Origin: Gammaproteobacteria bacterium
GTDB taxonomy: Bacteria > Pseudomonadota > Gammaproteobacteria > Ga0077536
Reading direction: 5' to 3'
Assembly (NCBI GenBank): GCA_003540955.1
Contig: DPMX01000016.1
Coordinates: forward strand, 1-33,970
DNA length: 33,970 nucleotides
Shown here: positions 23,728 to 31,999 of the stretch, one piece after another
Layout: the number at the start of each line of letters is the position of its first letter
Position numbering within the stretch: the stretch's first letter is position 1
The notes under the pieces: generated by a model
Database searches by the model: none
What the model was told of the DNA's origin: nothing
What the model saw: the letters and a program-made list of their open reading frames with translations, nothing else
Position numbers and translations under genes: made by a program

Positions 23728-24879
23728 CTAACATTTAGCAAGTCTCAGCTCAGCCAATATTTCCTCGCTATGCTCTCCTAAAAGTGGAGCCGAGCTTCTA
23801 ATCTTTCCTGGAGTCATAGATAGTTTAATGGGCAACCCAAGCAAATGCTGAGTGCCCGCCTGAGCGTGGGCCATCGGAATGAACATGTCACGCGCAACAG
23901 TGTGTTCGTTGGCAAACACCTCATCATAGGTCCGCACGGGTCCAGCCGGGATCCCGGCCTCAGATAATGCTTGTTCCCAATAAATCGTGTTTTTTTCGAC
24001 GAAATATGATGTTAGTTCTTGCGCAAGCACGTAGGAGTTCGCCACTCTTTTTGGATTATCCTTAAAACGTTCGTCGCTCCGCAGTTCATCGGCCTGCAGC
24101 ACGTCACATAACCGCCCCCATAAGCGCTGCGTCGCCGCGCCGACCGTGATCCAACCATCTTGAGTTTTGAATACTTGATAGGGCGCTGCCCCGCGATGTG
24201 CCTGACCCAGTCGTTTCGGAGCCTGGCCGGTTGCATTAAAGCCAGCGGCTTCGTATACACCGAATGACATCGCAGCTTCAAACAGCGAAGTGTCCACCAA
24301 CTGACCTTGACCAGTTGTTGCGCGCACATTTAGCGCTGCCAAGATTCCAATCGATGCGTATAGACCACCGCACATATCCGAGATCGCAACCGGCAATCGC
24401 ATAGGTGGGCCACTCACTTCCCCACAAATCGACATGAGTCCCGACATCGCTTGCGCCATAAGATCGAAACCGCCACGGTTGCTATAGGGCCCAGTCTGAC
24501 CAAATCCTGAAATGGAGCAATATATGAGTCGTCGATTCCGCGCCCGCAATCTCTCGTAACCGAGGCCTAACCGATCTAATGTACCTGGTCGGAAGTTCTC
24601 GACAACCACATCCGCGCCATCACACAAAAGTTGTGCTTTCTCAAGATCCGTCGACAACTTTAAATCAAGCACTATACTTCGTTTATTGCGGTTTATTTGC
24701 ATAAACGTCGCGCTTTCTCCCCCGACCAACGGATGGATATGGCGAGCATCATCTCCCCTACCCGGTCGTTCGACCTTAATCACGTCAGCACCCATATCGC
24801 CGAGCAACATCGTGCAAAAAGGACCAGAGATGTGCGATGTAAAATCAATGATTCGGATATCTTCTAAGGCTTCGTTCAT
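23728..24879 (-). CDS. CaiB/BaiF family (class III) CoA-transferase
   Basis: 383-residue class III CoA-transferase that moves CoA between carboxylic acids. It shows IRIIDFTSHISGPFCTMLLGDMGADVIKVERPG (8-40), the NRNKRSIVLDL segment (63-73), VVVENFRPGTLDRLGLGYE (91-109), the catalytic aspartate D139 in GGFDLMAQAMSGLM, and the C-terminal LSEAGIPAGPVRTYDEVF. The length is usual (about 390-410). ATG 24877-24879 begins the conserved core directly; a GTG 14 codons upstream is possible, and neither has a strong Shine-Dalgarno. Acceptor and donor are unknown. It is divergent from the pxpC-pxpB pair, with 151 bp between, so shared regulation is possible. Confidence 0.92.
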   Translation of the reverse strand: MNEALEDIRIIDFTSHISGPFCTMLLGDMGADVIKVERPGRGDDARHIHPLVGGESATFMQINRNKRSIVLDLKLSTDLEKAQLLCDGADVVVENFRPGTLDRLGLGYERLRARNRRLIYCSISGFGQTGPYSNRGGFDLMAQAMSGLMSICGEVSGPPMRLPVAISDMCGGLYASIGILAALNVRATTGQGQLVDTSLFEAAMSFGVYEAAGFNATGQAPKRLGQAHRGAAPYQVFKTQDGWITVGAATQRLWGRLCDVLQADELRSDERFKDNPKRVANSYVLAQELTSYFVEKNTIYWEQALSEAGIPAGPVRTYDEVFANEHTVARDMFIPMAHAQAGTQHLLGLPIKLSMTPGKIRSSAPLLGEHSEEILAELRLAKC

Positions 24880-24974
24880 GAGAGAATGTCCAATAAGGGT
24901 TTGTTTGGCAGGGGTAGACACTGAGTCACAATTAGCTGCCTAGATCAAGCACAAGATTGAACAATTAGATTGCT

Positions 24975-24980
24975 TATAAT
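24975..24980 (+). promoter_or_regulatory. Candidate -10 box for the pxpC-pxpB pair
   Basis: A perfect TATAAT at 24975-24980 in the CaiB/PxpC divergent gap would give a leader of about 44 bases before the PxpC start. The -35 position 17 bp upstream (CAAGAT) is poor, so an activator may be needed or the match may be chance. Confidence 0.3.
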
Positions 24981-25030
24981 CAAAACTTCCGTGGTTACTA
25001 TGGTTGAAACGATGTCGACGTCGAGGTGCA

Positions 25031-26041
25031 ATGTTCATAGAGGTTATTAAGCCGGGACCTTTAAGTTCTATTCAGGACGGCGGTCGCCTAGGGTACCTTC
25101 ACACGGGTCTTGCGCCCGCAGGACCAATGGATCATCTGTCCCTACGCATAGCAAGCCTTTTGGTTGGCAACGAAATCCCGCCGCCACTATTTTGCGGCGG
25201 CTCACGTGGAGATGCTGGTTTCGAATTTACATTGCTCGGTCCAACGATAAAGTTTCACGCAGACACGATAATCGCCCTAGCTGGCGCGGAAATGCCTGCA
25301 TCACTAGATGGTACGGAGGTGCCCTACTACGAGAGCGTGCCGATATCCGCCGGCAACACTCTTTCGCTGGGTGCAGCCCGCAGAGGAGCACGAACTTATC
25401 TAGCCGTTGCTGGAGGCTTAGATGTCACGCCGGTGCTTGGCTCTAGATCGGAAAATCTGTTTTCATCGCGAGGGCCTTTCGGAAGAGCTTTAAAAAGAGA
25501 TGACTCGATACCGATCCGTGACCTTTCAGAGCTGGACGAGCGACGTTCACACATCCGTTTCGATCGATCCCGACTTACTAAATTTGGTGGAGAAAGAGTA
25601 CTCCGAGTGGTTATGGGGCCGCAGCACGAAGTATTTACTGAAAAAAGCCTCACGGATTTCACTAACGAAACTTGGAAGTTGAGCACCCAAGCAAATCGAA
25701 CCGGTTTGAGATTTCATGGGCCGAAACTCGAGTTCGGGCCGCGGCCCACCTATCTAGTGCGCGACGCTGGCGCAGATCCATCAAACATCGTCGATGACAT
25801 CATCCCAGTTGGTGGCATCCAATGTCCGAGCGGAATTGAAGCAATCGTGATGGGTACTGAGAATCCGACCGTTGGCGGGTTTGCAAAAATCGCGACGGTG
25901 ATATCAACCGATATAGCAACCGCTGGACAGATGCAGCCGGGCGACATAGCGCGTTTCAAGCCTGTGAGCGTCGACAAAGCACTCGAGCTTGCCGAAGCCG
26001 CTGCAGCACTAGTCGGAACCCATAACATTATCAGCGGCTAA
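25031..26041 (+). CDS. pxpC: PxpC/KipA-like biotin-dependent carboxyltransferase-domain protein
   Basis: 336-residue protein of the 5-oxoprolinase subunit C (KipA, AHS2, allophanate hydrolase subunit 2) family. It shows IEVIKPGPLSSIQDGGRLGYLHTGLAPAGPMDHLSLRIASLLVGN (3-47), ALAGAEMPASLDG, YLAVAGGLDVTPVLGSRS and the C-terminal IATVISTDIATAGQMQPGD. In PxpABC this subunit helps hydrolyse 5-oxoproline with ATP; related modules carry the carboxyltransferase reaction of urea carboxylase. I start at ATG 25031 behind GAGG; a TTG at 25004 would add nine odd residues (KRCRRRGA). It is followed by pxpB after only four bases, the reverse of the usual B-C order, and no PxpA (LamB/YcsF) is in the window. 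Confidence 0.88.
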   Translation: MFIEVIKPGPLSSIQDGGRLGYLHTGLAPAGPMDHLSLRIASLLVGNEIPPPLFCGGSRGDAGFEFTLLGPTIKFHADTIIALAGAEMPASLDGTEVPYYESVPISAGNTLSLGAARRGARTYLAVAGGLDVTPVLGSRSENLFSSRGPFGRALKRDDSIPIRDLSELDERRSHIRFDRSRLTKFGGERVLRVVMGPQHEVFTEKSLTDFTNETWKLSTQANRTGLRFHGPKLEFGPRPTYLVRDAGADPSNIVDDIIPVGGIQCPSGIEAIVMGTENPTVGGFAKIATVISTDIATAGQMQPGDIARFKPVSVDKALELAEAAAALVGTHNIISG

Positions 26042-26045
26042 TGGG

Positions 26046-26870
26046 ATGATTTACGAAACACCTAAATTCCGGCACTTGGCCGATAGCTACGTTGGAGTCG
26101 AGTTTGGTGACGATGCCGATCTGCGCAACAACTTTCGCGTAATTGCTCTAGCCCAGACGTTTGCGGCGCTTAAAGATGATTGGATACTAGAAGTTATCCC
26201 GACATTGCGTGAATTCGGTATTGTCTACGATCGTCGCCGTACGACTCCATTCAAAGTCAAAGCAACCATCGAAGAAATTCTGCCTGACATTATCACAGCA
26301 GACGAAGTGACTTCTCGCTTGTTTAAGTTGCCGGTATGGTATTGTGATCCATGGACGGAAGCGATCAACAAGCGTGCAGGCCTAAAACTAAGTGCCGAAA
26401 TTATCGCCGAGACCAATCAATGTTCGGTCGACGACGTAATCAAACGCCATACCGGCACCGACCATTGGGTATCGTGCGTTGGGTGGGCTCCCGGTTGTTA
26501 CTTCGCCTACCCTCTCGACCGCGCACTCGGCGTCAGCGCACCCAAGCTCGATACCGCGAGACCTTACACTCCAGAACGGACGCTCACCCTTGGCGGTTTG
26601 TGCACCGCGGCGCTACCTTTCCCGGGGCCGTCCGGTTACCAAATGCTCGGTCGCATCGCACCACCGATTTATCGTACCCAAGGCGATATCGCTGAATTTC
26701 CCGAGCACGGGGTACTTTTCACGGCCGGGGACCGTCACCGTTACGTTCCGGTCGATGCTCTAGGCTACGAGGCAGTACGAGAGCAGATAGCCAACGGTAC
26801 CTACGAATACGATGTCACAGTCGAACAATTCTCGTTCCAAGAATTAGTTGCCGGAGGCTATATAGATTAA
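26046..26870 (+). CDS. pxpB: PxpB/KipI-like carboxyltransferase subunit, divergent
   Basis: 274-residue member of the 5-oxoprolinase subunit B (KipI, AHS1) family. The N-terminal YVGVEFGDDADLRNNFRVIALAQTF (residues 15-39) matches the family's LxVEFGxxIDxxxNxRVxAL pattern, and GVLFTAGDRHRYVPVD matches the family's closing FRPGDRVRFxPV. Between them it departs from the consensus: the usual GFxPGFPYL is GWAPGCYFAYPLD, and the usual AGGQTGIYPxxSPGGWQ is LGGLCTAALPFPGPSGYQ. It is also longer than typical (about 220-250). This suggests a different substrate from 5-oxoproline. It follows pxpC by four bases in the same operon. The start ATG 26046 has no clear Shine-Dalgarno, consistent with coupling. 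Confidence 0.82.
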   Translation: MIYETPKFRHLADSYVGVEFGDDADLRNNFRVIALAQTFAALKDDWILEVIPTLREFGIVYDRRRTTPFKVKATIEEILPDIITADEVTSRLFKLPVWYCDPWTEAINKRAGLKLSAEIIAETNQCSVDDVIKRHTGTDHWVSCVGWAPGCYFAYPLDRALGVSAPKLDTARPYTPERTLTLGGLCTAALPFPGPSGYQMLGRIAPPIYRTQGDIAEFPEHGVLFTAGDRHRYVPVDALGYEAVREQIANGTYEYDVTVEQFSFQELVAGGYID

Positions 26871-26959
26871 AGTCACATCACGGAGTGGGTGGATACCAAC
26901 GATTCGTTCTTCAACTATTGGAAACCTTAGAACCGCCGGAATAACGTCTCTCGAAGTTA

Positions 26960-27253
26960 TCACACCCCAAAGTAGTCAAAAAACCGAAATGTAGGCTCAC
27001 CGTCCAACATCGCAACAAGCTCATCGACAACGCCAGTTTCCGTCCGCCAAGCTAGATACTTTTCATATTTAAGGCGAGTGTCCCACTGTTCAATAACAAC
27101 GAGTGCGAGAGGGTCATCCTGATTTTGGACAATATATAAATTGTTGCAGCCGTCGTAGGCTCGCGTTTCGGGCAAGGTTCTACGCATCCAGCTACGGAAA
27201 TCTTCAAGCAACGCTTCCTTCACACGAATATCAAGTATCACCTGGCAGGTCAT
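26960..27253 (-). CDS. ABM-domain monooxygenase-like protein (YgiN type)
   Basis: 97-residue ferredoxin-like protein of the antibiotic biosynthesis monooxygenase fold. Layout: QVILDIRVKEALLEDFRSWMRRTLPETRAYDGCNNLYIVQNQDDPLALVVIEQWDTRLKYEKYLAWRTETG, ending in EPTFRFFDYF. The N/W/H haem-monooxygenase triad is not present; the sequence is nearer to YgiN-like putative quinol monooxygenases. AGGAG lies eight bases before ATG 27251-27253. It is 29 bp downstream of LLM copy 2 on the same strand and is probably the last gene of a luciferase-like, luciferase-like, ABM operon. It is not closely similar to the haem-oxygenase-like protein at 13174-13494. Confidence 0.83.
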   Translation of the reverse strand: MTCQVILDIRVKEALLEDFRSWMRRTLPETRAYDGCNNLYIVQNQDDPLALVVIEQWDTRLKYEKYLAWRTETGVVDELVAMLDGEPTFRFFDYFGV

Positions 27254-27282
27254 AGGACAACTCCTATCTTTATGTAGTCCGT

Positions 27283-28143
27283 CTATGTTAGTTCCGGGAT
27301 CATCCTAGCGTAATGATCGAGAAATGGAAGTATCGCCTCTGGCGCATCTGGGTTTTCCATACCAGCTCCGAGTACGACGGTGTCAACCCCCATCTCATAA
27401 TAACTGGCCAACAAAGATTCTTCCGGATTACCCCAGGCGAATATCATGATCGGTACCGATTTTGGATCGCGTCCGGCTTTTTCACAACGACGGTGTAGGT
27501 CCCCAATCATTGACGGGAAATCGTCGATCTTGGCGTCAAGAGGGCACCAACCATCACAGTAATCGACCACATGCTGCAGTCCTCCAGAGGTGATCGTGCC
27601 GATAACTACGGGTGGGTGTGGTTTTTGCACTGGCTTGGGGTAAGATAAAATTGGACCGAAGCTTACATGTTCTCCTGAAAACTCCGCCTGATCCTGAGTC
27701 CACATACATTTCATCGACTCGACCCTTTCACGTAGAATCTTCCACCGTTGCTTAAACGGCGTACCATGGTTTTCGATCTCATCCACATTCCACCCCGCCC
27801 CGATACCGAATATCACGCGGCCCTTCGACAACACATCCAACGTCGCAACTTCCTTCGCAGTAACAATTGGATCGCGTTGGATTACCAGGCAAATGCCGGT
27901 CGCAAGTTTGAGGGTTTTCGTGACTCCGGCCGCAGCCATTAGCGACACAAGCGGATCCATGATATGCGCATACGGCATCGGCGTCGCATTCCCGTCAATA
28001 ATATACGGCGTACTTTGGTCCACTGGGATATGGGTGTGCTCCCCAAGCCACAACGAATCATAGCCGCGGTCTTCAAGCGCAATGGCCAAATCATCCGGCC
28101 GAAATGAATGGATTGTGTTGAAATTAAAAAAACCAAACTTCAT
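27283..28143 (-). CDS. LLM-class flavin/F420-dependent oxidoreductase, copy 2
   Basis: 286-residue luciferase-like TIM-barrel protein, paralogue of the one at 21214-22074. Shared blocks include the DSLWLGEHTHIP region, CLVIQRDPIVTAKEVATLDVLSKGRVIFGIGAGW, IENHGTPFKQRW, YPKPVQKPHPP and the tail ILPFLDHYARMIPEL. The final third differs more, which suggests a changed substrate. ATG 28141-28143 follows a run of seven G with few bases between. It sits between another luciferase-like gene (62 bp upstream) and the ABM gene (29 bp downstream), a plausible three-gene operon. The cofactor, FMN or F420, is not decided by sequence reading. Confidence 0.88.
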   Translation of the reverse strand: MKFGFFNFNTIHSFRPDDLAIALEDRGYDSLWLGEHTHIPVDQSTPYIIDGNATPMPYAHIMDPLVSLMAAAGVTKTLKLATGICLVIQRDPIVTAKEVATLDVLSKGRVIFGIGAGWNVDEIENHGTPFKQRWKILRERVESMKCMWTQDQAEFSGEHVSFGPILSYPKPVQKPHPPVVIGTITSGGLQHVVDYCDGWCPLDAKIDDFPSMIGDLHRRCEKAGRDPKSVPIMIFAWGNPEESLLASYYEMGVDTVVLGAGMENPDAPEAILPFLDHYARMIPELT

Positions 28144-28161
28144 CGTGCCCCCCCATTAAGC

Positions 28162-28182
28162 GACCTGCCTACCGGGCAGATC
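28162..28182 (-). promoter_or_regulatory. Intercistronic hairpin between the two LLM genes
   Basis: GACCTGCC (28162-28169) and GGCAGATC (28175-28182) form an eight-pair stem, one pair being G-U in the minus-strand RNA, with a five-base loop. It lies in the 62-bp gap just before the G-rich Shine-Dalgarno of copy 2. No U-tract follows, so a transcript-stabilising or translation-tuning hairpin is likelier than a terminator. Confidence 0.35.
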
Positions 28183-28205
28183 TTTCTGCAACCCCGACAA
28201 TTTCT

Positions 28206-29231
28206 CTATCGCTCCCGGAATGCCGGTATCACATGTTTCGCAAATAATTCGTTCGAACGTGAGCTCTTCTTCGGATCAATACCTGCGAAGTGGCTCGAAA
28301 GAATAAAGTCGGTACATTTGAACTCGTTACAGAATGCATCGAGCTTGACAGCAACCTGATCAGGAGTGCCTGCCATGATTGCTCCTTCAGCAAGTACTGA
28401 ATGCCGGATCTCCTCCGGTGATCTAAACGGCAATGGTTGATCATCGCCCTCAACATCAGCTGCCTCACCGAGTACGCGTTCATAGTAGCCAAATACATGG
28501 GCCAAGTGGTCCTGGATCTCATCCCACGCTTGTTCCTCGGAGTCTGCACAATACACCATCCGTAATTGAGCGATTTTGAAGTCTGTTGGCTTTCGGCCTA
28601 ATTCCTCCAGAGTTTTGAGATACAGCGGAGCAGGATCTGGCCCTAACGTTGTCATCAGGTTTGCGCCAAAATGTGCAGCGCGCCGTATAGCTTTGGGGCC
28701 TCGCGCGCCGATCCACAATGGCGGATGTGGTTTTTGTACAGTCTTTGGCGCTAAGTTTAGATTTTTTGTTTGTGTAAAACGACCGCTGAAGGTGACGTCG
28801 TCTTCAGTAAACAGTCGGCGCATGAGTTCGATGCCTTCGACAAACCTAGGCGCGCGTTCACTACGATCTGCACAAAAGGCATTGAACTCGTCATGTGTAT
28901 AGCCCATCCCAACCCCAATATCGAAACGGCCGTCGGAGATAATATCAGCGAGTGCGATGTCCTCAGCCGCGCGGACCGGATGGATGAATGGCAGGAGCAA
29001 TACAAAAGTGCCGATCCGAATTCTATTTGTGACCGCCGCTATAGCCGCGGCCATAGACAACGACGCCGGATTATATGCATCCTCAGTAAAGTGATGCTCG
29101 GTTAACCAAACGTGATCAAAACCTAACGCCTCGGCGTCGACCATTTGGTCCATCATTGCGCGGTAGAACTTAGGCGCCGGTATGTGCCAGCGTAGCGGGT
29201 TGCGAAAATCGTACATGATGCCGAAACGCAT
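28206..29231 (-). CDS. LLM-class flavin-dependent oxidoreductase (long type)
   Basis: 341-residue luciferase-like monooxygenase of the longer type, close in layout to bacterial luciferase alpha-like proteins. Landmarks are MRFGIMYDFRNPLRW, DAEALGFDHVWLTEHHFTEDAYNPASLSMAAAIAAVT (32-68), LLPFIHPVRAAEDIALADIISDGRFDIGVGMGYTHDEF, QKPHPPLWIGARGPKAIRRAAHFGANLM and AGTPDQVAVKLDAF near the end. The WLTEHHF histidine pair is typical of FMNH2-dependent members. AAGGAG lies eight to nine bases before ATG 29229-29231. It leads the likely leftward operon that continues with LLM copy 2 and the ABM protein. The substrate is unknown; it is clearly different from the two 286-residue paralogues. Confidence 0.9.
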   Translation of the reverse strand: MRFGIMYDFRNPLRWHIPAPKFYRAMMDQMVDAEALGFDHVWLTEHHFTEDAYNPASLSMAAAIAAVTNRIRIGTFVLLLPFIHPVRAAEDIALADIISDGRFDIGVGMGYTHDEFNAFCADRSERAPRFVEGIELMRRLFTEDDVTFSGRFTQTKNLNLAPKTVQKPHPPLWIGARGPKAIRRAAHFGANLMTTLGPDPAPLYLKTLEELGRKPTDFKIAQLRMVYCADSEEQAWDEIQDHLAHVFGYYERVLGEAADVEGDDQPLPFRSPEEIRHSVLAEGAIMAGTPDQVAVKLDAFCNEFKCTDFILSSHFAGIDPKKSSRSNELFAKHVIPAFRER

Positions 29232-29523
29232 TTTATTATCTCCTTAGTATTTATCCGGATCACTCCTCTCGGAGTGTCGATTAAGAGCTCTCTGTACCAA
29301 GGGCCACGGCAAAGACTTAGTTGACTACCCCGTTGGCGCAGGCAATGCTCTCCTACGCGAGCGAAACTAGTGAGTACAGAATATAGGCCCCTCGCGGCGC
29401 AATCCAGGACCGATTACATCGGCACTGCCAGTCGGCACCGTGCCTGGAACACTTGCATCTAGGCCTCCGACAGTATTGAATTGACGCCAGACGAGTACAA
29501 TACTCTCTTATGGAGACGAATTG
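29232..29523. promoter_or_regulatory. Divergent intergenic region with palindromic structures
   Basis: This 292-bp gap separates the leftward LLM operon from the rightward CmcJ-like gene, and no coding region is evident. In the LLM leader, CACTCC (29261-29266) and GGAGTG (29271-29276) form a perfect stem that in the minus-strand RNA closes a GAGA (GNRA-type) tetraloop. On the other side, a block at 29404-29447 is bounded by CCAGG and CCTGG and contains CCGAT/ATCGG and GGCAC/GTGCC pairs. A TACAAT at 29496-29501 could be a -10 box for the CmcJ-like gene but lacks a good -35. Confidence 0.4.
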
Positions 29524-30381
29524 ATGCAATCCGTTAAGGTATCTGACCTGCCTTATGTCGTGGCTGAGATGAGCTATACCAAACCGCTAGAAGGGGAGGC
29601 GCTGGTACGCGTTTTTCCGCCTTCAAGTGGGCGCAAAACCGAAAACCCTCCACGCGAGCGAATTTCAGTCCCGGTTTATGATTGTCGTCCAATTGTGGAT
29701 CGGCTGGAATTAGACGAAGCAGGTTTTGAAGTACTTAAGCATCCCTCCAGCTTCCATTACTTTTACGACCCGGAAAAAGTAAAAAACACATACTATCCAG
29801 AGTCAGAACAACTTATCAAGGAAGCAACCGGTGCGCTCGAAGTCTTCGTTTTTGATCACAATATTCGTAACCAGCCGAGATCAGACAAGGGAGAAATAGG
29901 TGTGCGCGAACCGGTCGATGGCGCACACAACGACTATACTTTGAGCTCAGGCCCACGCCGTATCCGTGAGATTCTGGAAAATAATAACGCGCTAAAATAT
30001 ATCGACCATCGGGCTGCGTTGATCAACTTATGGCGACCAATCGTTGGGCCTGTGCAGGACTTTCCGCTCGCAGTGTGCCATGCCCGTACGACAAAACTCG
30101 CTGATTTTATTCCAACTAGAATTCAACATTATCTCGAGGACGACCTGGAAACTCCAAGCCTCACGGGGGAGATTTATTCCTTCCAACATAGTGACGCACA
30201 TCGTTGGTTCGCGATTTCAGACATGCAACCGGATGAGGCGATCTTGCTGAAATGTTTTGATCTTGCAGACGATGGGCGCGCAATTTTCACTGGGCACACG
30301 GGCTACAAGAACCCCGCGTGTCCTCCGAATTTCAAACCACGCGAAAGCATCGAACTACGCACAGTAGTGGTATTCCCTTAA
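29524..30381 (+). CDS. CmcJ/AsaB/NvfI-type non-haem iron oxygenase
   Basis: 285-residue protein of the hydroxylase/desaturase family that includes CmcJ, fungal AsaB and NvfI, Fe(II)/2-oxoglutarate-like oxygenases. The metal motif HxD is in DGAHNDYT (H135, D137). The distal histidine is H258 in TGHTGY, and the 2-oxoglutarate-type arginine is R272 in KPRESIELRTVVVFP, which is the family's usual ending. The N-terminal half has the typical VYDCRPIVDRLELDEAGFEVLKHPS. ATG 29524 has GGAG eight bases upstream; a TTG one codon earlier is less likely. It is divergent from the long LLM gene and convergent with the EthA-like gene (59 bp). In fungi and actinobacteria such enzymes modify secondary metabolites; the bacterial substrate here is unknown. 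Confidence 0.87.
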   Translation: MQSVKVSDLPYVVAEMSYTKPLEGEALVRVFPPSSGRKTENPPRERISVPVYDCRPIVDRLELDEAGFEVLKHPSSFHYFYDPEKVKNTYYPESEQLIKEATGALEVFVFDHNIRNQPRSDKGEIGVREPVDGAHNDYTLSSGPRRIREILENNNALKYIDHRAALINLWRPIVGPVQDFPLAVCHARTTKLADFIPTRIQHYLEDDLETPSLTGEIYSFQHSDAHRWFAISDMQPDEAILLKCFDLADDGRAIFTGHTGYKNPACPPNFKPRESIELRTVVVFP

Positions 30382-30440
30382 CAGAAAACAAAATTAGCGA
30401 ATGCCGCGCTGATATCTACGTCATGGGGATTGCGGCCGAT

Positions 30441-31961
30441 TTAACCTACCGTCTGAGGTTTTTGATCAGGTAATGGTGGCGAATTCGATGCGGCGGCTGC
30501 AGGTGGTACGCCAAATTCCAACACCCCATCTTCCAGTGGTGCATGCCGAATATCTTTTTTATCCCGCGCGTAATCTTGTGTATTTTGCCATGGAGCATGA
30601 TCTCCCTGGCATGGAAACAAATGCATAGCTCGTTTCATATAACCGGGCGAAAAGGACTCAACCAAAGGTCGCTTGGACATAGCGTTGTCAATTGGGCGCA
30701 AACGTGGCGTGCATTGCCTAACCTTTAACTCGCTCATCCGGTTCACCACCCGACAAACGAACTCGGCAACCAATTCTGATCGTAGTGTCCATGACGCATT
30801 GATATACCCCATGGTATAAACAAAATTCGGCACTCCGGACAACATCATCCCCTTATAGGAGTAGGTCTCGGGGAAACTGACCGTGGTGCCCTCGACAGAG
30901 AATTGCACGCCGCCCAAGACTACGAGATCGAGCCCAGTGGCTGTGATGATGATGTCCGCCACCAACGAATCACCAGACCTGCAATTTATGCCGCTCGCCG
31001 TCAATCGGTCTATTTGGTCAGTCACAACCACCGCTTTCCCAGATTTAATCGACTTGAATAGATCTGCGTCCGGAATGAGGCATAAGCGCTGATCCCACGG
31101 ATTGTAATCAGGGGAAAAATGCTTATCGACATCATATTCGGGGCCAAGATTTTTTCGCACTAATCGTAAAAGTTTTCGCTTCACCGCCGCCGGCCTAATC
31201 CTAGTCTGACGATATAACAAACGTTGGATTTGAATATTCTTCCATCGGATAAAACGATACGCGAGTTTCTCAGGTAGAAATATATTAAGTAGCTTAGCAA
31301 TCCGATCCACTGCCGGCATTGATACCACATAAGTCGGGGACCGTTGTAGCAGCGTAACCTGAGCGGCGGTTTGAGCTATCGCGGGAACAAGCGTCATGGC
31401 AGTTGCCCCACTACCAATAATCACAACTCGTTTACCGCTGCAATCGACTCTCTCTGGCCAAGCCTGAGGATGAATCAGTTCACCTTCGAAATCTGCGATA
31501 CCTTCAAATGCTGGCGTGTAGCCTTTCTCGTAGTTGTAATAGCCACTGCAGGCAAACAAAAAATTGCAGGTGAACTTAACGCTAACACCGTCTCGTGCCC
31601 GCATGACAGTGACTACCCATCGTCCGTCCGCAGTAGACCAGTCGGCCGACTTTACCCAATGACTAAAGTAAATATGTCGATCGATACCACGTTCAAGTGC
31701 AGCCTCTTTTACGTAGCTTAGAATCGACTTACCGTCCGCGATCGCTTTCGGATTGCGCCAGGGCTTTGAGTCATAACCCATGGTGTACATATCGCTATCG
31801 GAGCGAATACCCGGATACCGGAACAGATCCCAGGTACCACCGATAGCATCACGGCCTTCGAAGATCGCGAAACTCTTACCGGGACACGAATCCTGCAACT
31901 GCCGCGCGGCCCCGATACCCGAAAGCCCTGCTCCTATAATCACAACATCGAAATGACTCAT
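30441..31961 (-). CDS. FAD-dependent Baeyer-Villiger monooxygenase, EthA-like
   Basis: 506-residue NADPH- and FAD-dependent monooxygenase. It has the FAD Rossmann motif GAGLSG (10-15), the Baeyer-Villiger fingerprint FxGxxxHxxxWP (F158-P169: FEGELIHPQAWP) and the NADPH motif GSGATA (183-188). Long stretches, such as GGTWDLFRYPGIRSDSDMYT, ADWSTADGRWVVTV, SGYYNYEKGY, NPWDQRLCLIPDADLF and YKGMMLSGVPNF, resemble the mycobacterial ethionamide activator EthA. It would insert oxygen next to ketones or oxidise sulfides. A short low-complexity Ala/Pro/Ser tail (about the last 20 residues) replaces the usual C-terminus. AAGGG lies three bases before ATG 31959-31961. It is 38 bp downstream of the NTF2-like gene on the same strand. 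Confidence 0.94.
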   Translation of the reverse strand: MSHFDVVIIGAGLSGIGAARQLQDSCPGKSFAIFEGRDAIGGTWDLFRYPGIRSDSDMYTMGYDSKPWRNPKAIADGKSILSYVKEAALERGIDRHIYFSHWVKSADWSTADGRWVVTVMRARDGVSVKFTCNFLFACSGYYNYEKGYTPAFEGIADFEGELIHPQAWPERVDCSGKRVVIIGSGATAMTLVPAIAQTAAQVTLLQRSPTYVVSMPAVDRIAKLLNIFLPEKLAYRFIRWKNIQIQRLLYRQTRIRPAAVKRKLLRLVRKNLGPEYDVDKHFSPDYNPWDQRLCLIPDADLFKSIKSGKAVVVTDQIDRLTASGINCRSGDSLVADIIITATGLDLVVLGGVQFSVEGTTVSFPETYSYKGMMLSGVPNFVYTMGYINASWTLRSELVAEFVCRVVNRMSELKVRQCTPRLRPIDNAMSKRPLVESFSPGYMKRAMHLFPCQGDHAPWQNTQDYARDKKDIRHAPLEDGVLEFGVPPAAAASNSPPLPDQKPQTVG

Positions 31962-31999
31962 AGTCCCTTTATATTTCTTTACAGTGTAAGCTCAGACGG

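Noticed and set aside
28770..29105. 111-codon plus-strand frame inside the long LLM gene
   Set aside because: Wholly antisense to a secure luciferase-like gene; no ribosome site or motif.
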